From Verrucomicrobiota bacterium (GTDB lineage: Bacteria; Verrucomicrobiota; Verrucomicrobiia; Opitutales; UBA953), in NCBI GenBank assembly GCA_009917805.1, contig RGES01000002.1:1-27467 (forward strand): DNA of 27,467 bases, in the 5' to 3' direction. Positions 1-9,333 of the stretch are shown here, piece by piece. The translations under genes were made by a program, and so were the position numbers. A model generated the notes under the pieces. That model did no database searches, was not told the origin of the DNA, and saw only the letters and a list, made by a program, of their open reading frames with translations. Position 1 is the first letter of the stretch; the number at the start of each line of letters is the position of its first letter.

Positions 1-75
1 GCCATGAAGCTCCGTGAACGCCTCGAATCCCTCGGCGGCGGAGGAGAGGAGCGGCGTTTCATGGTTAGGTTTTAA
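1..75 (+). CDS. Possible C-terminal end of a gene entering from the left edge
   Basis: The first plus-strand frame is open from the window edge to a TAA at 73-75. It reads as about 24 residues (start AMKLRERLES, end RFMVRF) with mostly G or C at third codon positions, as in the real genes here. It could be the tail of a plus-strand gene converging on hppA. Too little is present to identify a family. A leftward gene starting at one of the minus-strand ATGs (62 or 5) is the alternative. Confidence 0.25.
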   Translation, partial: AMKLRERLESLGGGGEERRFMVRF

Positions 76-275
76 GAAGAAGAGAGGGTGTCCCTGCCGT
101 GCGGTCCGTGGGAAAACGGCGCGCGGCTGGAAGGGTGAACAATGGAATGGAAGGATCGGACAGGGACGCCGGGGTGGGCGGAGAACTGGCCGAGGAGCTT
201 ACTATGCCCGGCGCCCGAGGGATGTCCAGAGGGCGACCGCCGGTTTTCCTAATTATTATAACCCCCTGTTTTCTG
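76..275. other. Non-coding gap with AT-rich promoter-like patch
   Basis: No convincing gene lies between the possible left-edge fragment and the hppA terminator. The patch at 245-262 is strikingly AT-rich for this sequence and contains TATAAT on the minus strand (255-260). A TTGCCC lies only 14 bases upstream of it (275-280), which is short for a sigma-70 promoter. If real, it would drive a leftward gene beyond the window edge. It also sits just past the hppA terminator. Confidence 0.25.
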
Positions 276-309
276 GGCAAAAAGAAGGGCTCCCCGACCG
301 GGGAGCCCT
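276..309 (-). terminator. Rho-independent terminator of hppA
   Basis: A perfect 10-bp stem (AGGGCTCCCC at 286-295 with GGGGAGCCCT at 300-309) closes a 4-base loop. Read on the minus strand it is followed by TTCTTTTTG, a good U tract. It lies about 20 bases after the hppA stop codon, so it should end the leftward hppA transcript. Confidence 0.85.
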
Positions 310-331
310 GGGGCGACCGGGGTTGGCCGGC

Positions 332-2758
<2,427 letters not shown>

Positions 2759-2831
2759 GGGGTGTGGGGGGTACGACCGCGGGGTGCGGGCGAGGTTCCC
2801 TTTCTGGCCGCAGAGCCGCAGGCCTGCGAGG

Positions 2832-2855
2832 GAAAAATACCTACGGCCCGGCCGT
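2832..2855 (-). terminator. Weak candidate terminator of the S9 peptidase gene
   Basis: ACGGC and GCCGT (2843-2855) form a 5-bp hairpin with a 3-base loop. On the minus strand it is followed within a few bases by TATTTTT. It lies about 30 bases past the S9 peptidase stop codon. The stem is short, and it sits close to the predicted hppA transcription start, so it may only partly separate the two genes. Confidence 0.3.
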
Positions 2856-2857
2856 CA

Positions 2858-2886
2858 TTTATAATCGTTTAGTAAAGCCCCGTCAG
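2858..2886 (-). promoter_or_regulatory. Candidate hppA promoter
   Basis: On the minus strand, CTGACG (2881-2886) and TATAAA (2858-2863) are separated by 17 bases, 4 of 6 and 5 of 6 matches to sigma-70 boxes. The -10 is in an AT-rich island (2855-2875) in otherwise GC-rich DNA. The -35 box overlaps the stop codon of the upstream S9 peptidase gene. Predicted leader to the hppA ATG is about 90 bases. Confidence 0.4.
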
Positions 2887-4808
2887 TCCAGGAGGTGGGC
2901 CCGGAGGAACAGGATCGTGGCCGCGAACTGATAGTCGGCGTTGGTCTTCTTCACGAAGCCATGCCCCTCGTCCTTGGCCATCACGTACCAGACCGTGCCG
3001 CCCTTGGCCTTCACGGCGTCGCGCATCTGCTCCGCTTCGGTGAACGGGACGCGCGGGTCGTTCTTCCCCTGGATGATCAGCAACGGCGAACGGATCTGGT
3101 CGGCGTGGTTGGCCGGCGAGATGCGGTCGAGGAAGGCCTTCACCTCGGGCTTGCGCTCGTCGCCGTATTCCAGGCGGCGGGCGCTGCGTCGGTAATCGGA
3201 GGTGTCCCGCAGGAACGTCGCGAAGTTCGCGATGCCGACGTTGTCGACGCCGCAACGGAAACGTTCCGCATAGTTCACGAGGCACGCGAGGCTCATGAAG
3301 CCCCCGTAGCTGCCGCCGTAGGCCGCCACGCGGCGCGCGTCGAGCCGGTCGGACTTCGCGACCCAGTCGAGGATGGCGCCGACGTCCTTGATCGCGTCGC
3401 CGCGTTTCACGCCGTCGTCGAGGGACAGGTACTTGCGGCCGTAGCCGGTGGAGCCGCGGATGTTCGGGTAGACGAGCGCGACGCCCAGCTCGTTGAGGTA
3501 GAAGTGGAAGCTGCCGCGATAGCCCGGCCGCGACTGCCCTTCGGGGCCGCCATGGAAGATCATCAGCGCCGGCCGCTTGCCGGGGAATTTCTTCGCGTCG
3601 GGGTAGTAGACGAGGGCCGGGATGCTCACGCCGTCGAAGCTCTTCACGCGGGTGATCGTCGGTTCAAGGCTGGGGATCTCCTTCTTCGGCTTGGACGTGC
3701 GGTTGGTCCAGCGCGTGACGGCGCCGGTGTCGAGGTCGGCCGACCACGCGTCGCTGGCGGAGTCTTCGCTGTTGAGGGAGAAGCCGACCTCATGGCTGCC
3801 CGGGCGGAACAGCAGGTTGCTCAGCACGCCAGCCTTGAGCTTCGGGGCGGGCAGGGCCTTGCCCGTGGCGAGGTCCCAGCAGCGGAGTTCGGAGAAGCCT
3901 TCGACGTTGAAGGACACGACCAGCCGGGCGCCGTCTTCCGAGACGACGAGTTCCTCGCCGTCCCAGGCCGGGCCGCCCGCCAGCTTGCCGAGCGTGCCGG
4001 CGGCGACGTCGATGCGCGTCGGACAGAGGAAGTCGGATTCGTAGTTCGCCAGCGCATACACGGCCTTGCCGCCTTCGGCGAAGGCGGCCTGCGTGAAGTA
4101 GCAACGCACGGACTTCGGCGTGATCTGCGTCTTCTGGGCGCTCGCGACGTCCATCGTCCACAGGCGCGCCTCTTCCTGGCCCATCGATTGGCGGAGCAGG
4201 AGGAGCGCGCCGTCGGGCGACCATTCGACCGGACCCCAGCCGGCCGAGGTGCCCGTGTGCACGACGCGCTCGGCATAAGGGGCCTGGGCCTCCTTGATCA
4301 CGATGTCGCTGTCCTTGCCGTTGCGTCGGTTGGTGGCGAACGCGATGCGGCGGCCGTCGCGCGACCAGCAGGCCTCGATGTTGCGCGACTTGCCGTCGGT
4401 CAGGCGGACCGGCTGGGCCTTCGGGTCGGCCGTGTCCTTGAGGTAGAGCTGGAAGTTCTCGTCGCCGCCGACGTCGGCGGCGTAGAGCAGCAGCGAGCCG
4501 CCGGGCTGCATCTGGCCGCTCTTCACCGGTTCGACGCCGCCGGTCAGCGCGATCCGCTTCGCCAGCGGCGCGGCCATCACGTGGAGGTGCGTCGCGTCGC
4601 CGATGCGGGTGGTCACGATCGCCTCGCGCCGCACGGAGTGCCAGCCGCGGAAGCTCGCGCCGCCGAGGTTGAGGTAGGGCGACAGCTCGGCGGTCAGCGC
4701 GGGCGGGACGGGCGGGACGCCCTCGGCGACGATGTTCGGCGGCACGGCGGCCGGGACGGCGACGACGGACAGGCAGAGCAGGACGGAGAGCAGGGAGGGG
4801 CGGCCCAT
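2883..4808 (-). CDS. Exported S9 family (prolyl oligopeptidase/acylaminoacyl-peptidase-like) peptidase
   Basis: 641 aa. A hydrophobic N-terminus (residues 3-22) gives a Sec signal, so it acts outside the cytoplasm. Residues about 45-375 form a beta-propeller, with TolB-like stretches such as ACWSRDGRRIAFATN (146-160) and VEWSPDGALLLL (194-205). The rest is an alpha/beta hydrolase. Its catalytic triad is Ser500 in GGSYGG, Asp584 in GKNDPRVP and His616 in DEGHGF, with the oxyanion-side HGGPEGQ at 419-425. These are hallmarks of the S9C dipeptidyl/acylaminoacyl peptidases, which cleave short peptides admitted by the propeller. The ATG at 4808 is chosen for the signal peptide; no Shine-Dalgarno is visible. 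It is divergent from the DUF1080 gene, 84 bases away, and upstream of hppA on the same strand. Substrate is unknown. Confidence 0.95.
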   Translation of the reverse strand: MGRPSLLSVLLCLSVVAVPAAVPPNIVAEGVPPVPPALTAELSPYLNLGGASFRGWHSVRREAIVTTRIGDATHLHVMAAPLAKRIALTGGVEPVKSGQMQPGGSLLLYAADVGGDENFQLYLKDTADPKAQPVRLTDGKSRNIEACWSRDGRRIAFATNRRNGKDSDIVIKEAQAPYAERVVHTGTSAGWGPVEWSPDGALLLLRQSMGQEEARLWTMDVASAQKTQITPKSVRCYFTQAAFAEGGKAVYALANYESDFLCPTRIDVAAGTLGKLAGGPAWDGEELVVSEDGARLVVSFNVEGFSELRCWDLATGKALPAPKLKAGVLSNLLFRPGSHEVGFSLNSEDSASDAWSADLDTGAVTRWTNRTSKPKKEIPSLEPTITRVKSFDGVSIPALVYYPDAKKFPGKRPALMIFHGGPEGQSRPGYRGSFHFYLNELGVALVYPNIRGSTGYGRKYLSLDDGVKRGDAIKDVGAILDWVAKSDRLDARRVAAYGGSYGGFMSLACLVNYAERFRCGVDNVGIANFATFLRDTSDYRRSARRLEYGDERKPEVKAFLDRISPANHADQIRSPLLIIQGKNDPRVPFTEAEQMRDAVKAKGGTVWYVMAKDEGHGFVKKTNADYQFAATILFLRAHLLD

Positions 4809-4892
4809 GTCGTATCTTTATTATGACAAGCCGGGGGCAGTCGAACCAGATATGCGGCTCGACCTCCGCCGGCCGCGGATTAACCCATCCTC

Positions 4893-5564
4893 ATGCCCCG
4901 ACTCCTGCTCCTGGCCGCCCTGCTGCCCCTCTCGCTCGCCGCCGCGCCCGAGAACTATCCCGTCAGCGCCTCCGTCGCCGCCGTGCCGCACCCGGCCGCC
5001 GACGCCCCGGGCTTCGTGTCGCTCTTCAACGGCAAGGACCTGGCCGGCTGGAAGACCAAGGGCAACTGGGTCTATGACGTCGACGGCACCGTCACGCTCA
5101 AGCCGCGTCCGGGGGAGACGGGCTGGAAGCGCTTCGACGCCTATGTCTTCACGGAGCGCAAATACCGCGACTTCGTCCTCGACCTCGAATTCAAGATCGA
5201 GCCCACCGGCAATTCCGGCGTCTTCTTCTGCGTCGCCGACCCGCTCGACCCCGTCGCCAAGGGCATCGAGCTGCAGATCCTCGACACCTACGGTCTCGCC
5301 AAGCCCGGCCATCACGACTGCGGCGGCATCATCCGCGCGATGGCCGCGTCGAAGAACATGGTGAAGGCGCCCGGCGAGTGGAACCGCTACACGCTCACGC
5401 TCAAGGACCGCCACCTGACCGTCGACTTCAACGGCGAGCGCACGATCGTCCTCGACCTCGAGGCCTCGCCGATGAAGGACCGGCCGGCCGACGGGCACAT
5501 CGGCTTCCAGGACGAGGCGAAGCGCGTCTGGTACCGCAACGTGCGGATCAAGGAACTGAAGTGA
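4893..5564 (+). CDS. Exported DUF1080 (3-keto-disaccharide hydrolase-like) protein
   Basis: 223 aa. The N-terminus (MPRLLLLAAL through SLAAAP) is a Sec signal. The mature protein is one concanavalin-like jelly roll: FVSLFNGKDLAGW (41-53), GNSGVFFC (106-113), GIELQILDTYG (124-134), GEWN (161-164) and the closing GHIGFQDE (201-208). This is the PF06439 signature. Characterised relatives act on 3-keto-glycosides, and many are periplasmic or surface proteins in glycan-degrading Bacteroidota, Planctomycetota and Verrucomicrobiota. The start was chosen because it gives the signal peptide; there is no Shine-Dalgarno. It converges on the cupin gene with only 9 bases between stop codons. No Gfo/Idh oxidoreductase, the usual partner, is nearby. 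Exact substrate is not inferable. Confidence 0.93.
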   Translation: MPRLLLLAALLPLSLAAAPENYPVSASVAAVPHPAADAPGFVSLFNGKDLAGWKTKGNWVYDVDGTVTLKPRPGETGWKRFDAYVFTERKYRDFVLDLEFKIEPTGNSGVFFCVADPLDPVAKGIELQILDTYGLAKPGHHDCGGIIRAMAASKNMVKAPGEWNRYTLTLKDRHLTVDFNGERTIVLDLEASPMKDRPADGHIGFQDEAKRVWYRNVRIKELK

Positions 5565-5573
5565 GCGCCGGCC

Positions 5574-5975
5574 TCAGCGCAGATCCTTCCAGGGGGCCTC
5601 GCCGCTGACGTCGACCATGAACGGTCCCTTGCTCGCGCCGGGCGAGAGGATCGCGAGGATCGTCGCGTCGGCCTTCGAGGCGTTGAACGTCGCGTGCACG
5701 ACGCCCGCGGGGATGTGCGCGGCGTCGCCCGGCTTGAGGATGCGCTTCTCCTGCTCGACCCATTGCTCCACTTCGCCCGCGAGGACGTAGATCATCTCCT
5801 CGAGCTCCGGGTGCGTGTGGAAAGCGTGGCCTTCGCCGGCGGGCAAGGTCGCTTCGCAGACCTGCAGGTCCTTCGCGCCGGTCAGTTCGGGCCGGGTCAG
5901 CCAGTAATTGGTCCGGCCTTTGTACTCTTCCTTGATGGCCTCGGCCTTGGTCACGAATCGCAGTGGTTTGCTCAT
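5574..5975 (-). CDS. Small single-domain cupin protein
   Basis: 133 aa, cytoplasmic (no signal). Both cupin motifs are present: GHAFHTHPELEEMIYVLAGE (motif 1, with the HxH and Glu metal ligands) and GDAAHIPAGVVHATFN (motif 2, with the last His ligand), so a mononuclear metal site is expected. Such stand-alone cupins may be sugar or small-molecule isomerases, dioxygenases or binding proteins, and sequence alone does not decide. The frame is open further upstream, but I chose the ATG at 5975 (MSKPLRF). It is preceded by AGGAA at a proper distance, one of the few good Shine-Dalgarno sites in the window, and the upstream extension is Pro/Arg-rich and non-protein-like. It is divergent from the SGNH gene. 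Confidence 0.9.
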   Translation of the reverse strand: MSKPLRFVTKAEAIKEEYKGRTNYWLTRPELTGAKDLQVCEATLPAGEGHAFHTHPELEEMIYVLAGEVEQWVEQEKRILKPGDAAHIPAGVVHATFNASKADATILAILSPGASKGPFMVDVSGEAPWKDLR

Positions 5976-6076
5976 GCTGGTTCCTATGCCGACGGCCTGG
6001 ATGTGAGCAAGCCCGCGGGCCGGGCGTTGACAGGGCGGAACCCCGGGGCGAAAAGGGTGTCCCCCCAAGATACCCC

Positions 6077-6871
6077 ATGAAACGTACCCTATCCCTCCTC
6101 CTCGGGCTTTCCTTGTTCGGCGCGGCCTCCGTCGTCGCCCAGGAAGCCAAGAAAGACGCTCCGAAGAAGGATGCGCCCAAGAAGGCCGCCGCTCCGGCGG
6201 TGAAGCTGCCCGTGCAGCCTGCCGACGTCGCCGCGCCTAAGCTCGGCAACGACGGCCAGATCAATCCCGGTTTCGCCAAGTCGCATGAGGCCTTCCTCGC
6301 CGTCGCCAAGAAGGGCGAAGCGCAGGTGGTCTTCCTCGGCGACTCGATCACCGCCGGTTGGGCCGGCAACGGAAAGGAAGTCTTCAAGGAATACGCCAAG
6401 TACAACGCCGCCAACTTCGGCATCGGCGGCGACCGCGTCCAGCACGTGCTCTGGCGCGTCGAGAACGGCGAGTTCGACGGCATCAAGCCGAAGGCCGTCG
6501 TGCTCATGATCGGGACCAACAACGCCGGCGTCGCCGACAACTCCCCCGAGCAGATCGCGGCCGGCATCAAGAACATCATCGACGCCATCCATAAGCGCTC
6601 CCCCGAGACCAAGGTCCTCCTGCTCGCCATCTTCCCCCGCGGCCCGAATCCGGCCGACGCCAACCGCGTGAAGAACGAGAAGGTCAACGCGATTATCGCC
6701 AAGCTCGACGACGGCAAGAAGGTCCACTTCTTCGACATCGGCGCCAAGTTCCTCAAGCCTGACGGCACGCTGGAAAAGTCGGTCATGCCTGACCTGCTGC
6801 ACCTCAACGCCGCCAGCTACCAGGTCGAAGCCGACGCGATCCGCGAGAAGCTCGCTTCGCTCGTCAAGTAA
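6077..6871 (+). CDS. Exported SGNH/GDSL-family esterase
   Basis: 264 aa. Residues 1-21 form a Sec signal (cleavage near VVAQ), followed by a Lys/Ala/Pro-rich linker (24-46). The catalytic domain shows all SGNH blocks: GDSIT with Ser90 (block I), GIGGD with Gly118 (block II), GTNN with Asn148 (block III) and DLLH with Asp239 and His242 (block V). It most resembles the acetylhydrolase-like GDSL group, which removes acyl or acetyl groups, often from glycans. A glycan O-deacetylase role is therefore plausible but not shown. The ATG at 6077 is chosen for the signal peptide; the preceding bases are ACCCC with no Shine-Dalgarno. A TTGACA lies at 6027-6032 but has no recognisable -10. A strong terminator follows. 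Confidence 0.95.
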   Translation: MKRTLSLLLGLSLFGAASVVAQEAKKDAPKKDAPKKAAAPAVKLPVQPADVAAPKLGNDGQINPGFAKSHEAFLAVAKKGEAQVVFLGDSITAGWAGNGKEVFKEYAKYNAANFGIGGDRVQHVLWRVENGEFDGIKPKAVVLMIGTNNAGVADNSPEQIAAGIKNIIDAIHKRSPETKVLLLAIFPRGPNPADANRVKNEKVNAIIAKLDDGKKVHFFDIGAKFLKPDGTLEKSVMPDLLHLNAASYQVEADAIREKLASLVK

Positions 6872-6891
6872 GCGGTCTCGTCGTCCGGACG

Positions 6892-6925
6892 AAGGGCCGA
6901 TCCTCGCCGAGGGTCGGCCCTTTTT
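6892..6925 (+). terminator. Rho-independent terminator of the SGNH esterase gene
   Basis: AAGGGCCGA (6892-6900) pairs with TCGGCCCTT (6914-6922), a perfect 9-bp stem, and the run TTTTT (6921-6925) follows. It begins about 20 bases after the stop codon. The converging haem-protein gene ends 10 bases further on; read on the minus strand, the hairpin lacks a U tract. Confidence 0.85.
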
Positions 6926-6934
6926 GCGCCGGCT

Positions 6935-8236
6935 TTACTTCCCCCAGCCGGCGGGCAGGTCGGGCAACGTCGCGGTCAGGATCTCGTGGATCGCGACGCG
7001 TTCGTCGTCGGCGAGATGGCCGAAGGAAGGCGAAGGCGGGAAGGCGCGCAGGCCGGAGGAAAGCCGGAGCAGGACGATGTCGCGCAGCTCCTTGGGCAAG
7101 GTGGCGAAGCTCTGCGAATAGATGAGCGGGCTGCAGCGGTAGGTGAAGAGGCGGGTCCGCAGGTCGAGGTCGCGGAGCGAGCGGCCCTTCGTATCCGGCT
7201 TGCGGGTCTTGGCGTACGCCTTGGCGAACACGCCGTCGCTTCGGAGGCCTTCCGCCGGCCAGGGGGCCTCGTCGCGGCAGAGCAGGGCGTCGAGGATCTT
7301 CTCCGCCTGGCTGTCGAAGACCACGACGCAGGAACCTTGGGGAGGCGCGTCTTTCGGCAGGCCGAGGATCTCGCGCATCGCGGGCCAGCGATGGAGGGCG
7401 ATGCGGGCGTCCTGGTTGGCCGTCGAGAGGACGTTGTGCACGTGCACCTGATGGTCGTGCATCAGCATCGGGACGACGTCGCTCGTCTTGAGCAGGTAGC
7501 GGCGGGTGTCCACGACGCCCTCGAGCGTGGCGAGGTTGCGCGTCGGCATCGCGTTCGGGCCTTCGAAGTCTTCCACCTTCCTGCCGGTCAGGTTCGCGCG
7601 GTGCTGGAAAGGGTCCTTGGTGCCGGTGAGGTACCAGCCGCCCCAGCGTTCCGCGAGCGGGGTGGACGGGGCGATGTTGGCGCCGCCGGAACCGCTGAGC
7701 GGTTCGCCGTTCGCGTCGGGGAAGACCGAGCGCGTGCGCAGGGAGGGCGTATGCTCGTGGCGCGAGTGGCAGAGCAGGCAGTCGCCGCTCCGCTCGAACA
7801 GAGGCTCCTCCTTCGTCGCATGCTGGTCGAGGAGGTAGAAGGTGGTGCCGAGCTTCGCGTCGAAGATCGCGACCTCGAACGAGCCGGTCACGGACCAGCC
7901 GACGTAGGCTTCGTCGGAGAAATAGAGGACGCGCGGCGTCTCGGGGTTGATGAGGTCGCGCTGGAGGCTCGTCTTGCTGAACACGAGCAGCTGCGACTCG
8001 ACGGGGATGCCCAGTTCGTCGAGCAGCCACTGCAGGCGCTTCTTGGCCGGCAGGGAGCGGACCTCGTCGGCCTTCTTCAGGAAGGCTGCGTTGATCGCCG
8101 TGGCGCGATCATGGGCCTGGGTCGCCGAGTAGCTGATCGGCGGCTCTTCGAAGGGCTCGACCTGCTGGGCTCGGGCGGCCGGGTTCAGCGTAACGGCCAG
8201 TCCGAGGACGAGCAGGCGACGAAGGAGGGAGGGCAC
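6935..8236 (-). CDS. Exported mono-haem c-type protein of unknown function
   Basis: About 433 aa if translated from GTG at 8236. The N-terminus (PSLLRRLLVLGLAV through ARAQQ) is a Sec signal. A single CxxCH haem c site lies at residues 153-157 (CLLCH). Other eye-catching stretches are VLYFSDEAYVGW (103-114), RWGGWYLTG (197-205) and a His cluster HDHQVHVH (260-267) that could supply the distal haem ligand or bind another metal. I recognise no named family; similar proteins occur as hypotheticals in Planctomycetota and Verrucomicrobiota. The start is doubtful. The only ATG with a strong Shine-Dalgarno (8244) is in another frame, so either GTG is used or a base is missing. It lies 41 bases after the sigma factor gene on the same strand and may be co-transcribed with it. 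Confidence 0.85.
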   Translation of the reverse strand: MPSLLRRLLVLGLAVTLNPAARAQQVEPFEEPPISYSATQAHDRATAINAAFLKKADEVRSLPAKKRLQWLLDELGIPVESQLLVFSKTSLQRDLINPETPRVLYFSDEAYVGWSVTGSFEVAIFDAKLGTTFYLLDQHATKEEPLFERSGDCLLCHSRHEHTPSLRTRSVFPDANGEPLSGSGGANIAPSTPLAERWGGWYLTGTKDPFQHRANLTGRKVEDFEGPNAMPTRNLATLEGVVDTRRYLLKTSDVVPMLMHDHQVHVHNVLSTANQDARIALHRWPAMREILGLPKDAPPQGSCVVVFDSQAEKILDALLCRDEAPWPAEGLRSDGVFAKAYAKTRKPDTKGRSLRDLDLRTRLFTYRCSPLIYSQSFATLPKELRDIVLLRLSSGLRAFPPSPSFGHLADDERVAIHEILTATLPDLPAGWGK

Positions 8237-8241
8237 GTTTC

Positions 8242-8260
8242 CATGATGGCGAACCCTCCT
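8242..8260 (-). promoter_or_regulatory. Strong Shine-Dalgarno and ATG out of frame with the haem-protein gene
   Basis: AGGAGG (8255-8260, minus strand) precedes an ATG (8244-8242) by 10 bases, the best ribosome-binding site in the window. That ATG opens a 19-codon frame ending in TGA, overlapping the true coding frame by one shift. One extra base in the GG after ATG would give MGNVPSLLRRLLVLG, a normal signal peptide in frame. So this is either a base missing from the sequence or a small upstream frame. Confidence 0.5.
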
Positions 8261-8277
8261 TCCGACACAAGGCCGGG

Positions 8278-9231
8278 TTATCGGCGGATGCCTTCGTGCA
8301 GCTTGCGCAAGGCGGCGGCTTCGATCTGGCGGATGCGCTCGCGGGAGACGCCCTGGAGCTGGCCGATGGCGTCGAGCGTCAGCTCTTCGCCGTCCAGGCC
8401 GTGGCGCAGGCGGGTCACCTCGAGCTCGCGCGGCGTCAGCTGCGCGAGGACTTCGCGCAGGGCGTCCTTGAAGTCGGCGGCCTCCGCCTGCGCGGCCGGC
8501 GTCGCGGCGTCCTCGTCCTTCAGCGTGTCGCCGAGCGTGGTGTCGCTTTCTTCGCCGAGGGGCGCGTCGAGCGACTGGCCGTGCTGCTGGTAGCTGCGGA
8601 GCTCGGTGATCTTCTCCGGCGACCATCCGAGGACGTCGGAGAGCTCTTCTTCGACGGGCTCGCGGCCGAGTTTTTGGAGCAGCGTGGCCTCGGCTTTGCG
8701 GAGCTTCGACAGCTGCTCGTGGAGATTGCGCGGCAGGCGGACGGTGCGGCGCAGGAAGTTCAATTCCTTCATGACGGCGCTGCGGATGCCCCAGAAGGCG
8801 TAGGTGCTGAACCGGTGGCCGAGGTCCGCGTCGAAGTCGCGGGCGGCATCGAGCAGGGCGCAGTTGCCTGCCGAGATGAGGTCCATCATCTCCTCGCGAG
8901 GGACGCGCATCTGCTTCGCGGCGTGGTACGAGAGGCGGAGGTTGCGGTTCACGAGCTCGAAGAAGGCCGCCTGGGCCGAGGGGGTCAGGTTGCCGGCGTC
9001 ATCCTTGCCGGCCTTGATGAGACGGCCGAGACGCAGCTCTTCCTCGGCGACGAGGCGCGGCCAGCGGTTGGCTTCGTTCAGGAACTGCGTGAGGCTGTCG
9101 GCTTCGCCGGAGCGATCCGGAGCGGGGACGACGAGGCTGACCTGGATTTCGCCGAGGTCGGGGAGGTCGGAGCGGAGGAGGGAGGTGAGGGCGTCGTGCT
9201 TGGCGGTGCGGGGGGTGATGTTATTGATCAT
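8278..9231 (-). CDS. Sigma-70 family RNA polymerase sigma factor, divergent in region 2
   Basis: 317 aa with the group 1-3 layout: region 1.2 (about 45-76), region 2 (91-155), region 3 (163-212) and region 4 (264-314). Region 4 ends in VSRERIRQIEAAALRKL, a nearly standard -35-reading helix-turn-helix. Region 3 has the usual LGREPVEEEL. Region 2.3/2.4 is altered: where RpoD has FSTYATWWIRQAITRSI, this has FSTYAFWGIRSAVMKEL (141-157). The second Trp is Gly, and the Gln and Thr that contact the -12 base are Ser and Met. There is no long region 1.1 or non-conserved insert, so it is not the main housekeeping RpoD; an alternative or secondary factor is likely. The start at 9231 gives MINNITPRTAKH; no Shine-Dalgarno is seen. 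TATATATA at 9253-9260 could be a -10 but lacks a -35. Confidence 0.93.
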   Translation of the reverse strand: MINNITPRTAKHDALTSLLRSDLPDLGEIQVSLVVPAPDRSGEADSLTQFLNEANRWPRLVAEEELRLGRLIKAGKDDAGNLTPSAQAAFFELVNRNLRLSYHAAKQMRVPREEMMDLISAGNCALLDAARDFDADLGHRFSTYAFWGIRSAVMKELNFLRRTVRLPRNLHEQLSKLRKAEATLLQKLGREPVEEELSDVLGWSPEKITELRSYQQHGQSLDAPLGEESDTTLGDTLKDEDAATPAAQAEAADFKDALREVLAQLTPRELEVTRLRHGLDGEELTLDAIGQLQGVSRERIRQIEAAALRKLHEGIRR

Positions 9232-9299
9232 GTGGAAAATGAAAGGGGTCTGTATATATAGGGCTGAAAATGGGGGGTCGGCGGGGTGTCTTTACACAA

Positions 9300-9315
9300 G
9301 TTGTTGATAAACAAC
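9300..9315. repeat. Inverted repeat overlapping a -35 box
   Basis: GTTGTT (9300-9305), spacer GATA and AACAAC (9310-9315) form a perfect 6-bp dyad. It covers the TTGATA -35 box of the rightward promoter at 9304-9333. This is the geometry of a repressor or activator operator. No local transcription regulator other than the sigma factor is present. Confidence 0.45.
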
Positions 9316-9333
9316 CTGATAAAATCGTATAAT
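9304..9333 (+). promoter_or_regulatory. Near-consensus sigma-70 promoter ahead of the sulfatase operon
   Basis: TTGATA (9304-9309) and TATAAT (9328-9333) are separated by 18 bases, matching sigma-70 at 5 of 6 and 6 of 6 positions. The surrounding AT-rich island stands out in GC-rich DNA. Transcription would start near 9340, leaving a leader of about 180 bases before the sulfatase ATG at 9520. Confidence 0.6.

Noticed and set aside
2860..2865. TATAAT on the plus strand
   Set aside because: Downstream on that strand lies only the 3' end of a minus-strand gene. The same island gives a better-placed minus-strand -10 for hppA.
2895..4826. 643-codon open frame opposite the S9 peptidase
   Set aside because: Low-complexity antisense frame, no signal or motif; the minus-strand gene has an intact Ser/Asp/His triad.
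6027..6032. TTGACA as promoter of the SGNH gene
   Set aside because: No acceptable -10 box at 15-19 bases, so it is mentioned only as a possible site for an alternative factor.
6881..6892. Palindrome TCGTCCGGACGA after the SGNH gene
   Set aside because: GC-rich 12-mer adjoining the terminator stem; such palindromes are frequent in this base composition.
8237..8626. 130-codon upstream extension of the haem-protein frame
   Set aside because: It overlaps the sigma factor gene in another frame and is Arg/Ala/Pro-rich; the signal peptide marks the real start near 8236.
9291..9320. Replication-origin or DnaA-box-like AT-rich patch
   Set aside because: No proper TTATNCACA box or cluster; the patch is explained by a promoter and a dyad.
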